A program made the position numbers and the translations under genes. Positions 1-5,418 of a stretch of 5,893 nucleotides of DNA are shown here, in pieces. The DNA lies in the NCBI GenBank assembly GCA_041752455.1, contig JBGSWL010000147.1, positions 1 through 5,893 on the forward strand, given 5' to 3'. Position 1 is the stretch's first letter; each line of letters starts with the position of its first letter. Under the pieces are notes generated by a model that saw only the letters and a list, made by a program, of their open reading frames with translations, made no database searches and was not told where the DNA came from. The stretch is from JBGSWL01 sp041752455. Its GTDB lineage: Bacteria; Pseudomonadota; Alphaproteobacteria; Rhizobiales; Rhizobiaceae.

Positions 1-1796
1 CGCAGCGGCCCGTCATAATCGAAATATCCCGATGATGGCTGCTGGGCGCCGGGCGACAGGCGGTCGATCGTCGGCCGCTGCTCGCCGACAAGGCGCGCCG
101 CATCGACAACTTCGTCGTCTTCCCGCTCGGCGGCATGCGGCACCCGGATCGATTGAAGCACGTCGGCCATGTCGACGGGGCTGGCACTGTCCTGCCCCGG
201 TTCCTCGTAGACGGCGCTGCCGGGCAGGGCTCGTTCGGCGACCGTGTTGAACATCATGCGCATCGGGGTTGTCACGCCCTGACCGAAGGCAATCGCCTCG
301 CGGTTGGCAAGTGATGGCAGGAAGTTGATGTAGGAGCGCGATGCGCCGGAAATCGCCTTGCGCATGATGTCCTGGTCGGAATCATTGCCGAGACGCATGG
401 CAAAGAAGGTGTTGCACTGCGACAGGATCGTCTCGTCGAGGTCCGCCGGGCGCTGGGTGATGATGCCAAGGCTGACGCCGTATTTGCGGCCTTCCTTGGC
501 GATACGGGCGATGGCCGCGCGGGTCGGGCCGAAGCCGGCTTCGCGGTTGGCGGGAATGTAACGGTGGGCTTCTTCGCAAAGCACCAGCGTCTTGATGCGC
601 GAGTGGCTCCACACCGACAGTTCGAAGGCAAGCCGGCAGAGCACGCTGACCACCGCGTTGACCACTTCCGAGGGGATGCCGTTCAACTGGAACGTCGTCA
701 CCGGCTTGCCGTTGGCCGGCACACGGAAGATCCGGGCCAGCACTTCGGCAAGGTTGTCCTCGATGGTCTTGTTGGCAAACATGAAGCGATAGCGCGGATC
801 GTTGATCGTCGCGTTGATGCGGGCGGCCAGCGCTTTCAGGAACGGACGCTCGTCGCGCCCCTCAAGGCGGCCGATGCGCTCCTCGATCTGCGCGAGCAGA
901 TCGGCGATGCGGTAGGGCAGCGGCGTATCGGCAGTGAGCGAACTGCCACCGCGGTTCTTGCGCAGGCCAAGGCTCGGCTCGCCGCCTCCGTTGTTGCTGA
1001 ACTTGGCTTTGGCGACCGGGATCAGGTCGCGCAGCACGTCGACCTCTTCGGGGATCGCCGGGCGCCCTCGGAACAGGACTTCCACGAACTCTTCCAGCCG
1101 GAACATCCAGAACGGCAGATCGAGATCGGCATCGGTGATGGTGATCGAGATGTCCGGGAAGGCCTTGGCAAATTCGTTGTGCGGATCGAGAATCAGGATG
1201 CCGATGTCGGGCCGCTTTTCGACGATCATGCGCACCAGCAGCGACACCGATGTCGACTTGCCGACACCGGTGGTACCGACAACGGCGAAGTGGCGCGAGA
1301 CCAGCGCATCGATCGACAGCATGGCGTCGATCTCGCGGTTCTGCGACAGGCTGCCGATTTTCACCGCTGACTTGTCGGTGTTGGCGAAGATCGCCGCAAG
1401 GTCGGCATTGCGAATGCGGTGCGCCACGGCGCCGGCATGGGGATAAACCGACATGCCGCCGATGAAGATCGGCTTTCCAGCGCTGTTTTCGGCAATTTCA
1501 CCGACAAGTTCCACATGGATGTGCAGTTGGTTGCGGGCGTTTTCGGCCCAGGCACCGTTCGGCACCTGCACCTTGTAGAGCATGCCGACGGTACGCACCG
1601 CGCCGGTGCGGATGGTAATCAGGCTGCCGACAGCCCAGTAGTCCGGCGATTCATCCTCGGCGCCGGGCACAGGCGCGGTGATGATCGCATGGGTTCCGTC
1701 GCAGGACACGACAAAACCTTCCGAGCGGTTGCGGCGGAATCCCGTACCTGCCGCATCCGGCGGCGCCGACAATTCCGTTGGCTTGTCTGTGAACAT
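1..1796 (-). CDS. HerA-family (DUF87) ATP-binding protein, 3' end outside window
   Basis: This gene encodes a HerA/FtsK-superfamily ATPase, a family of hexameric DNA translocases that often act in DNA end processing. I read 598 uninterrupted codons from ATG at 1796 down to the window edge. Residues about 12-110 fit the N-terminal HAS-barrel. The Walker A loop GTTGVGKST lies at residues 174-182. A second conserved strand, ILDPHNEF, ends with D204-F209. The Walker B segment VLCEEAH has its acidic pair at E408-E409. A sensor-like segment begins TQRP at 447-450 and continues into DLDETILSQCNTFFAMR, typical of HerA. The segment FGQGVTTPMRM resembles the family's C-terminal strand. A GAGGGG element at 1813-1808 lies 11 nt before the ATG and may be the ribosome-binding site. 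No NurA nuclease, the usual archaeal partner, is in view, but the downstream side is not visible. The family call is secure; the specific cellular role is not. Confidence 0.9.
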   Translation of the reverse strand, partial: MFTDKPTELSAPPDAAGTGFRRNRSEGFVVSCDGTHAIITAPVPGAEDESPDYWAVGSLITIRTGAVRTVGMLYKVQVPNGAWAENARNQLHIHVELVGEIAENSAGKPIFIGGMSVYPHAGAVAHRIRNADLAAIFANTDKSAVKIGSLSQNREIDAMLSIDALVSRHFAVVGTTGVGKSTSVSLLVRMIVEKRPDIGILILDPHNEFAKAFPDISITITDADLDLPFWMFRLEEFVEVLFRGRPAIPEEVDVLRDLIPVAKAKFSNNGGGEPSLGLRKNRGGSSLTADTPLPYRIADLLAQIEERIGRLEGRDERPFLKALAARINATINDPRYRFMFANKTIEDNLAEVLARIFRVPANGKPVTTFQLNGIPSEVVNAVVSVLCRLAFELSVWSHSRIKTLVLCEEAHRYIPANREAGFGPTRAAIARIAKEGRKYGVSLGIITQRPADLDETILSQCNTFFAMRLGNDSDQDIMRKAISGASRSYINFLPSLANREAIAFGQGVTTPMRMMFNTVAERALPGSAVYEEPGQDSASPVDMADVLQSIRVPHAAEREDDEVVDAARLVGEQRPTIDRLSPGAQQPSSGYFDYDGPL

Positions 1797-1870
1797 GCTG
1801 CGTGCGACCCCTCGACAGGCACAAGGCTAGCGATGCGCGGTTAAGGAACGGCTACCGGGGGGGCGGGGTC

Positions 1871-1912
1871 AGGGAAGAGGGAAGAGGGAAGAGGGAAGAG
1901 GGGGAAGGGGAG
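1871..1912 (+). repeat. 42-nt homopurine tract with 4 x 7-bp tandem repeat
   Basis: Every base from 1871 to 1912 is A or G on the plus strand. Four exact tandem copies of GGGAAGA occupy 1872-1899, followed by a G-rich tail. The tract lies 75-116 nt upstream of the HerA-family start codon, so it falls in that gene's probable promoter/leader region. Homopurine tracts with internal mirror symmetry can form triplex DNA and vary in copy number by slippage. Both consequences are inference here. Confidence 0.8.
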
Positions 1913-1926
1913 CGCCCCGCTCAACC

Positions 1927-1955
1927 CCTCACCCTGAGCCCGTCGAAGGGCGAGG
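1927..1955. repeat. Short REP-like hairpin
   Basis: CCTCACCCT at 1927-1935 pairs with AGGGCGAGG at 1947-1955, with one C/A mismatch across a 9-bp stem and an 11-nt loop. Hairpins of this form (CTCACCCT ... AGGG-GAGG) are very common between genes in alphaproteobacteria. There is no T-run after it, so I do not call it an intrinsic terminator. Confidence 0.6.
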
Positions 1956-2022
1956 TGTTAGCGTAAACTTGTCCGACGTTCAGGCATGGGTCCCGGATCG
2001 GCCTTCAGCCGTCCGGGATGAC
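1952..2022 (+). repeat. Dispersed REP-like element, copy 1 (direct)
   Basis: This copy matches the one at 2378-2449. The last 46 nt (1977-2022) differ at only five positions, and the upstream part (from GAGGT through the GCGT-AAAC segment) also aligns with small gaps. The core TCCCGGATCGGC ... GCCGTCCGGGA (about 1991-2019) is itself an imperfect hairpin with a single-base bulge. The 3' part is repeated in inverted orientation at 2088-2125. The element has no coding capacity that I can recognise. Confidence 0.75.
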
Positions 2023-2087
2023 TACCGGATTGAATGGTTCGGCTTGTCGCAGATGTCGGCGCATGGCTTTATGGCCCTCCACACTTA

Positions 2088-2125
2088 GTCATCCCGGACG
2101 GCGCAGCCGATCCGGGACCCATGCC
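2088..2125 (-). repeat. Dispersed REP-like element, copy 2 (inverted)
   Basis: The reverse complement of this segment matches 1983-2022 except in the central loop, where it has four bases (TGCG) in place of six. Copies 1 and 2 therefore form a large inverted repeat with arms of about 38-40 nt separated by 65 nt. Each arm can also fold into its own hairpin. Transcribed RNA across both arms would form a long stem. Confidence 0.75.
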
Positions 2126-2223
2126 AAGGCGGCAGGCATCCTGTATCCCTTCACACTGCGTTGACCGCTTCCATTCGGGCAGATTTACTGCGTGAAACCC
2201 TGCCTTGATTCACCGGCGATCCC

Positions 2224-2379
2224 ATGACGAACAAGCTCATCCATGGCAACAATCGGGGCGTGCTGCGCGAGCATATCGCCGCGATTGCCGCCGCCCATGG
2301 ATTCATCGTCGCCTCGCGCGACACCAGCGCCTTTGCGGCAGCGGGGCTGAAGGAGATCGATCCGTGGGGGACGGGGTGA
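2224..2379 (+). pseudogene. Remnant of a VapC-type PIN-domain toxin (C-terminal end)
   Basis: The frame from ATG 2224 to TGA 2377-2379 encodes 51 residues. Residues 18-48 read IAAIAAAHGFIVASRD, then a short stretch ending IDPW, which matches the C-terminal third of rhizobial VapC/FitB-like ribonucleases (typically about 130-140 residues, ending in a NPW/DPW motif). The fourth PIN acidic residue is present as D33 in the SRD motif. The third acidic residue, normally just before the IAAIA helix, is missing: the position reads LREH. The N-terminal two thirds are absent, and a stop lies in frame at 2206-2208. The 3' end abuts REP-like copy 3, whose first bases overlap the stop codon. An active nuclease is very unlikely. 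No VapB antitoxin gene is visible. Confidence 0.65.
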
Positions 2380-2449
2380 GGTTTGGCGTGCAAACCTGCC
2401 TTCCGTTCAGGCATGGATCCCGGACCGACCTTCAGCCGTCCAGTATGAC
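2378..2449 (+). repeat. Dispersed REP-like element, copy 3 (direct)
   Basis: This is the second direct copy of the element at 1952-2022, more diverged in its core: the hairpin reads TCCCGGACCGACC ... GCCGTCCAGTA, so the right arm no longer pairs well. It begins inside the stop codon of the VapC remnant, which suggests that the repeat now marks the remnant's 3' boundary. A partial third relative of its left part occurs at 2190-2206 (15 of 17 bases match 2386-2402). Confidence 0.65.
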
Positions 2450-2500
2450 GAGGGGGGCCGAGCCGAAGGACAAGCAGACCGGTCAGGGTAAGCCGGATTT

Positions 2501-2554
2501 GTCATGGGGTTGCCTTTGCGCGCGGCCCCGGAATGACGGTAAGGGGGATCCCCC
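2501..2554. repeat. Second palindromic repeat type upstream of the toxin-antitoxin operon
   Basis: GTCATGGGG at 2501-2509 pairs with CCCCGGAATGAC at 2526-2537 apart from a three-base bulge, another common alphaproteobacterial REP-like pattern. It is followed by a perfect 12-bp palindrome, GGGGGATCCCCC, at 2543-2554. Apart from these, the stretch 2450-2582 holds nothing that I recognise as coding. Confidence 0.5.
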
Positions 2555-2582
2555 CGGAAACGACGGAATGGTGGACGTCTCC

Positions 2583-2617
2583 TTGAAAAGACCTGTTCCA
2601 GGTGCTATTCAAAGCAC
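2583..2617 (+). promoter_or_regulatory. Candidate promoter and operators of the toxin-antitoxin operon
   Basis: TTGAAA (2583-2588) and TATTCA (2606-2611), separated by 17 nt, make a reasonable sigma-70-type promoter ending 23 nt before the antitoxin start. Two small inverted repeats overlap it: ACCTG-TTC-CAGGT (2591-2603) in the spacer, and GTGCT-N6-AGCAC (2602-2617) across the -10. Antitoxins of this class usually repress their own promoter by binding palindromes in such positions, so these are plausible operators. No promoter mapping was possible. Confidence 0.5.
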
Positions 2618-2634
2618 TCTCATGGAGTTCTAAA

Positions 2635-2883
2635 ATGGCTCACCCCATTCTTGCGGCGACGACAGCCAGCGTCACCGAACTGAAGAAAAACCCGATGGGC
2701 ACGGTTGCGGCGGGCGAGGGGTTTGCGGTTGCGATCCTCAACCGCAACGCGCCTGCCTTCTACTGTGTGCCGGCGGAGGCCTATGAGGCGATGCTGGACC
2801 GGCTCGAGGACCTGGAATTGAATGCCATAGCGGATGCGCGCGAAGGCCAGACGATCCACCGGGTCACGCTGGATGAGCTATGA
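2635..2883 (+). CDS. Phd/YefM-family antitoxin of a RelE toxin
   Basis: This gene encodes an 82-residue antitoxin that should bind and neutralise the RelE toxin encoded next to it and repress the shared promoter. The N-terminal segment ASVTELKKNPM followed by an AAGEGFAVAILNRN strand-turn and YCVPAEAYEAML is characteristic of the Phd/YefM fold (StbD/RelB-like branch), in which the N-terminal half forms the dimer and DNA-binding part. The C-terminal stretch from about residue 53 (LDRLEDLELNAIADAR ...) is the toxin-binding tail. I chose ATG 2635 because GGAG at 2624-2627 lies 7 nt upstream and homologues start near here; an in-frame GTG at 2602 would add 11 residues without a clear ribosome site. 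The stop codon lies 11 nt inside the toxin gene, implying translational coupling. Confidence 0.9.
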   Translation: MAHPILAATTASVTELKKNPMGTVAAGEGFAVAILNRNAPAFYCVPAEAYEAMLDRLEDLELNAIADAREGQTIHRVTLDEL

Positions 2884-3163
2884 GCTCGCCTTTCTCGACG
2901 AAGCGCTGAAGGAATGGCGCAAGCTCGACAATGCGACGCGCGAACAGTTCAAGCGCAAGCTGGCCGAGCGCCTTTCGAACCCGAAAATTCCCTCTGCCCG
3001 GCTGCACGGGGCCAAGGAGCGCTACAAGATCAAGCTGCGCAATGCGGGCTTCCGCCTCGTCTATGAAGTGCGGGATGCGGAACTGCTGGTCCTCGTCGTC
3101 GCCGTCGGCAAGCGCGAGCGCAACGGCGTCTACAAGGCTGCGGCGCGCCGGAAGGCGGACTGA
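2873..3163 (+). CDS. relE: RelE-family mRNA interferase toxin
   Basis: The 96-residue product is a RelE toxin, a ribosome-dependent endoribonuclease that cuts mRNA in the A site and stops translation when the antitoxin is lost. It lines up with E. coli RelE almost without gaps: ALKEWRKL near the N-terminus, YKIKLR at 51-56, FRLVYEV at 60-66 and VGKRER at 78-83. The residues known to matter for catalysis in E. coli RelE occur at the same numbers here: K52, K54, R61, R81 and Y87. The gene is therefore probably functional. The start ATG at 2873 overlaps the antitoxin's last codons; the longer in-frame start at 2834 would lie deep inside the antitoxin and add residues absent from the family. Its partner is a Phd/YefM-type antitoxin rather than the ribbon-helix-helix RelB of E. 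coli, a pairing known in StbDE/YefM-type systems. Confidence 0.93.
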   Translation: MSYELAFLDEALKEWRKLDNATREQFKRKLAERLSNPKIPSARLHGAKERYKIKLRNAGFRLVYEVRDAELLVLVVAVGKRERNGVYKAAARRKAD

Positions 3164-3173
3164 GTCCCTGCGC

Positions 3174-3202
3174 TTGACGGATGCCCTCCACCGGTTTACG
3201 GA
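3174..3202 (+). promoter_or_regulatory. Candidate ilv promoter
   Basis: TTGACG at 3174-3179 is a near-consensus -35. With a 17-nt spacer the -10 would be TACGGA at 3197-3202, which is weak but starts with TA. Transcription would then begin at about 3208-3211, at or next to the leader peptide's ATG. The location just after relE and before the attenuator is right for an ilv promoter; the exact hexamers are uncertain. Confidence 0.4.
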
Positions 3203-3210
3203 ACGTCCCC

Positions 3211-3264
3211 ATGAAAACGACAGCACTCATCGTAGTAGGAACGCGCATGGGCAAGGCGGTGTAA
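3211..3264 (+). CDS. ilv leader peptide (attenuator)
   Basis: The short frame encodes MKTTALIVVGTRMGKAV and a TAA stop. Its codons 6-9 are Leu-Ile-Val-Val (3226-3237), exactly the end products of the pathway begun by the enzyme encoded downstream. It is followed by a stable paired region and an intrinsic terminator 31 nt after its stop. This is the standard design of an amino-acid attenuator: a shortage of charged Leu, Ile or Val tRNA would stall the ribosome at codons 6-9 and change RNA folding so that transcription reads into ilvI. The peptide itself probably has no other role. The Shine-Dalgarno sequence is poor (only GGA at 3200-3202), which fits leaderless or near-leaderless translation. 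Confidence 0.88.
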   Translation: MKTTALIVVGTRMGKAV

Positions 3265-3289
3265 CCGCCGGGCACGTCCTCCCATGCGC
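3243..3289 (+). promoter_or_regulatory. Attenuator upstream stem-loop (protector/pause structure)
   Basis: GCGCATGGG at 3243-3251 is perfectly complementary to CCCATGCGC at 3281-3289. Inside this 9-bp stem is a second perfect hairpin, GGCGGT (3255-3260) with ACCGCC (3264-3269), whose loop touches the leader stop codon. The first strand begins only 6 nt after the Val-Val codons, so a ribosome stalled there would prevent the outer stem from forming. I could not find by eye a convincing antiterminator pairing between 3264-3295 and the terminator arm; RNA folding would be needed. Confidence 0.75.
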
Positions 3290-3295
3290 AACACC

Positions 3296-3320
3296 AAGGC
3301 TCCCGACGGGGGCCTTTTTT
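3296..3320 (+). terminator. ilv attenuator terminator
   Basis: AAGGCTCCC (3296-3304) pairs with GGGGGCCTT (3308-3316) through nine pairs including one G-U wobble, with loop GAC. The stem runs directly into a T-run (3315-3320, then GTTT). This is a classic intrinsic terminator and lies 78 nt before the ilvI start codon, so it acts as the decision point of the attenuator rather than as a gene-end terminator for relE. Confidence 0.88.
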
Positions 3321-3397
3321 GTTTCCATTTGCCAATTGCCAAACAAAGCCAGACAAACCAAAAACCGGACAGTTCCGGCAGACGAGACGGGAAGACA

Positions 3398-5200
3398 ATG
3401 ATGGATGCGACCGCAAAGACAGCCGATGGCAGCAAGATGACCGGCGCCGAAATGGTGCTGCAGGCGCTGCGCGACAATGGCGTCAAACACATCTTCGGGT
3501 ATCCGGGCGGCGCCGTGCTGCCGATCTATGACGAAATCTTCCAGCAGGATGACATCGAGCACATTCTCGTGCGCCACGAACAGGGCGCCGGCCATGCGGC
3601 CGAAGGCTATGCCCGCTCGACCGGCAAGGTCGGCGTGATGCTGGTGACATCGGGTCCGGGCGCCACCAATGCAGTGACGCCGCTGCAGGATGCCTTGATG
3701 GATTCGATCCCGCTGGTGTGCATTTCCGGGCAGGTGCCGACGACCTTGATCGGTTCGGACGCGTTCCAGGAATGCGACACGGTCGGCATCACGCGGCCCT
3801 GCACCAAGTACAATTGGTTGGTGAAGAATGTGGATGACCTCTCGCGCATCCTGCACGAGGCATTCCGCGTCGCCCAGACCGGGCGGCCCGGCCCGGTGGT
3901 GGTGGACATTCCGAAAGACATCCAGTTTGCCACCGGCACCTATCGCGGTCCGCAGGTGGCCGAGGCGCGCGCCAGCTACCAGCCAAAGCTGGAAGGCGAC
4001 CGCGCCCAGATCGAAAAAGCCGTGGCGATGATGGCGCAGGCGAAACGCCCGATCCTTTATTCCGGCGGCGGCGTCATCAATTCCGGCGACCGGGCAACCG
4101 AACTCCTGCGCGAACTTGTGGCGGCGACCGGTTTTCCGATCACCTCGACGCTGATGGGGCTTGGCGCCTATCCGGCCTCGGGCGAAAACTGGCTCGGCAT
4201 GCTCGGCATGCACGGCACGTATGAAGCCAACATGGCGATGCATGACTGCGACCTGATGATCAATATCGGGGCGCGGTTCGATGACCGCATCACCGGCCGC
4301 ATCGACAAGTTCGCGCCGGGTTCCAAGAAGATCCACATCGATATCGACCCTTCGTCGATCAACAAGGTTGTGCATGTGGATGTCGGCATCATCGGCGATG
4401 TCGCCCATGTGCTGGAAGCGATGCTGGAGGGCTGGCGCGCCGGCGGCCATGCGGCAAACCGCGGCCGGCTCGATCCGTGGTGGTCGCAGATCAGCAAATG
4501 GCGGGCGCGCAAATCGCTCGCCTATGCGCCGAACAACGATGTCATCATGCCGCAATATGCGGTGGAGCGGCTGTACCAGATGTCGCTGGAAAGCGGGAAG
4601 GACACTTTCATCACGACTGAGGTCGGCCAGCACCAGATGTGGGCGGCGCAGTTCTTCGGCTTTGAAAAGCCGAACCGCTGGATGACATCCGGTGGCCTCG
4701 GCACGATGGGCTACGGCCTGCCGGCGGCGCTCGGCGTGCAGATCGCCCATCCCGACGCGCTGGTCATCGACATCGCCGGCGATGCCTCGATCCAGATGTG
4801 CATCCAGGAAATGTCGACGGCGGTACAGTATCGCGCGCCGATCAAGGTGTTCATCCTCAACAACCAGTACATGGGCATGGTGCGCCAATGGCAGCAGTTG
4901 CTGCATGGCAACCGCTATTCGCATTCCTACACGGAGGCGATGCCGGACTTCGTCATGCTGGCGCAGGCCTATGGCGGGCACGGCATCCGTTGCTCGAACC
5001 CCGGCGATCTCGATGATGCGATCCGCGAAATGATCGAAATCGACAAGCCGGTGATCTTCGATTGCAATGTGGCGGCGCTCGCCAACTGCTTCCCGATGAT
5101 TCCGTCCGGCAAGGCGCACAACGAGATGCTGTTGCCGGATGAAGCGACCGACGAGGCGGTGGCCAACGCCATCGGCGCGGAAGGCAAGCAGTTGGTGTGA
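3398..5200 (+). CDS. ilvI: Acetolactate (acetohydroxyacid) synthase large, catalytic subunit
   Basis: The 600-residue enzyme is the ThDP-dependent acetohydroxyacid synthase catalytic subunit, the first shared step of valine, leucine and isoleucine synthesis. It condenses two pyruvates to 2-acetolactate, or pyruvate with 2-oxobutyrate to 2-aceto-2-hydroxybutyrate, in the cytoplasm. The N-terminal ThDP domain contains YPGGAVLPIYDE and the catalytic glutamate E61 in RHEQGAGHAAEGYAR. The middle domain (about 210-345) carries the FAD-associated segments (for example GMLGMHGTYEAN). The C-terminal domain holds the ThDP/Mg motif, beginning GD (461-462, GDAS) and ending NN (488-489), followed by QYMGMVRQW with W498. 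The residues equivalent to common inhibitor-resistance sites keep the ordinary form, including Pro in GQVPTTLIG. ATG 3398 follows a GGGAAGA site; ATG 3401 is equally possible. The frame is open back to 3284, but that stretch overlaps the terminator. The regulatory subunit gene ilvH is not seen downstream. Confidence 0.97.
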   Translation: MMDATAKTADGSKMTGAEMVLQALRDNGVKHIFGYPGGAVLPIYDEIFQQDDIEHILVRHEQGAGHAAEGYARSTGKVGVMLVTSGPGATNAVTPLQDALMDSIPLVCISGQVPTTLIGSDAFQECDTVGITRPCTKYNWLVKNVDDLSRILHEAFRVAQTGRPGPVVVDIPKDIQFATGTYRGPQVAEARASYQPKLEGDRAQIEKAVAMMAQAKRPILYSGGGVINSGDRATELLRELVAATGFPITSTLMGLGAYPASGENWLGMLGMHGTYEANMAMHDCDLMINIGARFDDRITGRIDKFAPGSKKIHIDIDPSSINKVVHVDVGIIGDVAHVLEAMLEGWRAGGHAANRGRLDPWWSQISKWRARKSLAYAPNNDVIMPQYAVERLYQMSLESGKDTFITTEVGQHQMWAAQFFGFEKPNRWMTSGGLGTMGYGLPAALGVQIAHPDALVIDIAGDASIQMCIQEMSTAVQYRAPIKVFILNNQYMGMVRQWQQLLHGNRYSHSYTEAMPDFVMLAQAYGGHGIRCSNPGDLDDAIREMIEIDKPVIFDCNVAALANCFPMIPSGKAHNEMLLPDEATDEAVANAIGAEGKQLV

Positions 5201-5209
5201 GAGCGTTCA

Positions 5210-5247
5210 ACCCTCCCCCTTGTGGGGAGGGTCGATGCGCAGCATCG
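5210..5247. repeat. Paired hairpins directly after ilvI
   Basis: ACCCTCCCC (5210-5218) pairs perfectly with GGGGAGGGT (5224-5232) around a 5-nt loop, followed at once by a second perfect hairpin, CGATGC-GCA-GCATCG (5233-5247). The motif CCCTCCCC ... GGGGAGGGT is a frequent rhizobial intergenic repeat. It begins 10 nt after the ilvI stop and could stabilise or end the transcript, but there is no T-run, so factor-independent termination is not supported. Confidence 0.65.
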
Positions 5248-5340
5248 GGGTGGGGGTATTTGAGCTTCCCCCGGCTCTGCCCCGATGTCGCAGCTGGATG
5301 AGGGGCTGAGGATCGCTTCCCCCTCACCCAACTTCGACCA

Positions 5341-5396
5341 GCATTTGCCTTGCAAATGCGGTCTTCATATCCCTCTCCCCGCAAGCGGGGCGAGGG
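5341..5396. repeat. Paired hairpins before the GST gene
   Basis: GCATTTGC (5341-5348) pairs perfectly with GCAAATGC (5352-5359) around CTT. CCCTCTCCCCGC (5371-5382) then pairs with GCGGGGCGAGGG (5385-5396), 11 of 12 matching. Together with 5210-5247 this looks like a mosaic of palindromic modules similar in style to the rhizobial RIME-type elements; that assignment is tentative. The intervening 5248-5340 holds nothing I recognise as coding. Confidence 0.6.
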
Positions 5397-5418
5397 AAGG
5401 TTCATGCAGGAGACGTCC

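Noticed and set aside
564..1370. 268-codon plus-strand open frame
   Set aside because: It lies wholly inside the HerA-family gene on the other strand, whose Walker A, Walker B and other motifs are clear; the plus-strand product is low-complexity and unlike any family I know.
1871..2130. CRISPR array suggested by repeated sequences
   Set aside because: Repeats are either a 7-bp tandem or differ in orientation and spacing; there are no regular unique spacers and no cas genes.
2151..2414. 87-codon minus-strand open frame
   Set aside because: It is antisense to the VapC remnant and includes repeat sequence at its start; nothing in it resembles a protein family.
2205..2633. 142-codon plus-strand open frame across the repeat region
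   Set aside because: It crosses REP-like copies and reads the VapC remnant out of frame; no domain or ribosome site supports it.
3284..3397. N-terminal extension of acetolactate synthase to ATG 3284
   Set aside because: The extension would translate the attenuator terminator and T-run, lacks a ribosome site and gives residues absent from the family; ATG 3398 has an upstream purine-rich site.
3227..5119. 630-codon open frame on the minus strand opposite ilvI
   Set aside because: It is the antisense shadow of a GC-rich gene. Its translation is rich in Arg, His and Asp with no recognisable domain, while the plus strand encodes an unmistakable acetolactate synthase.
5210..5232. Intrinsic terminator for ilvI
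   Set aside because: The stem is strong but is followed by CGATGC rather than a T-run, so only a repeat hairpin is supported.
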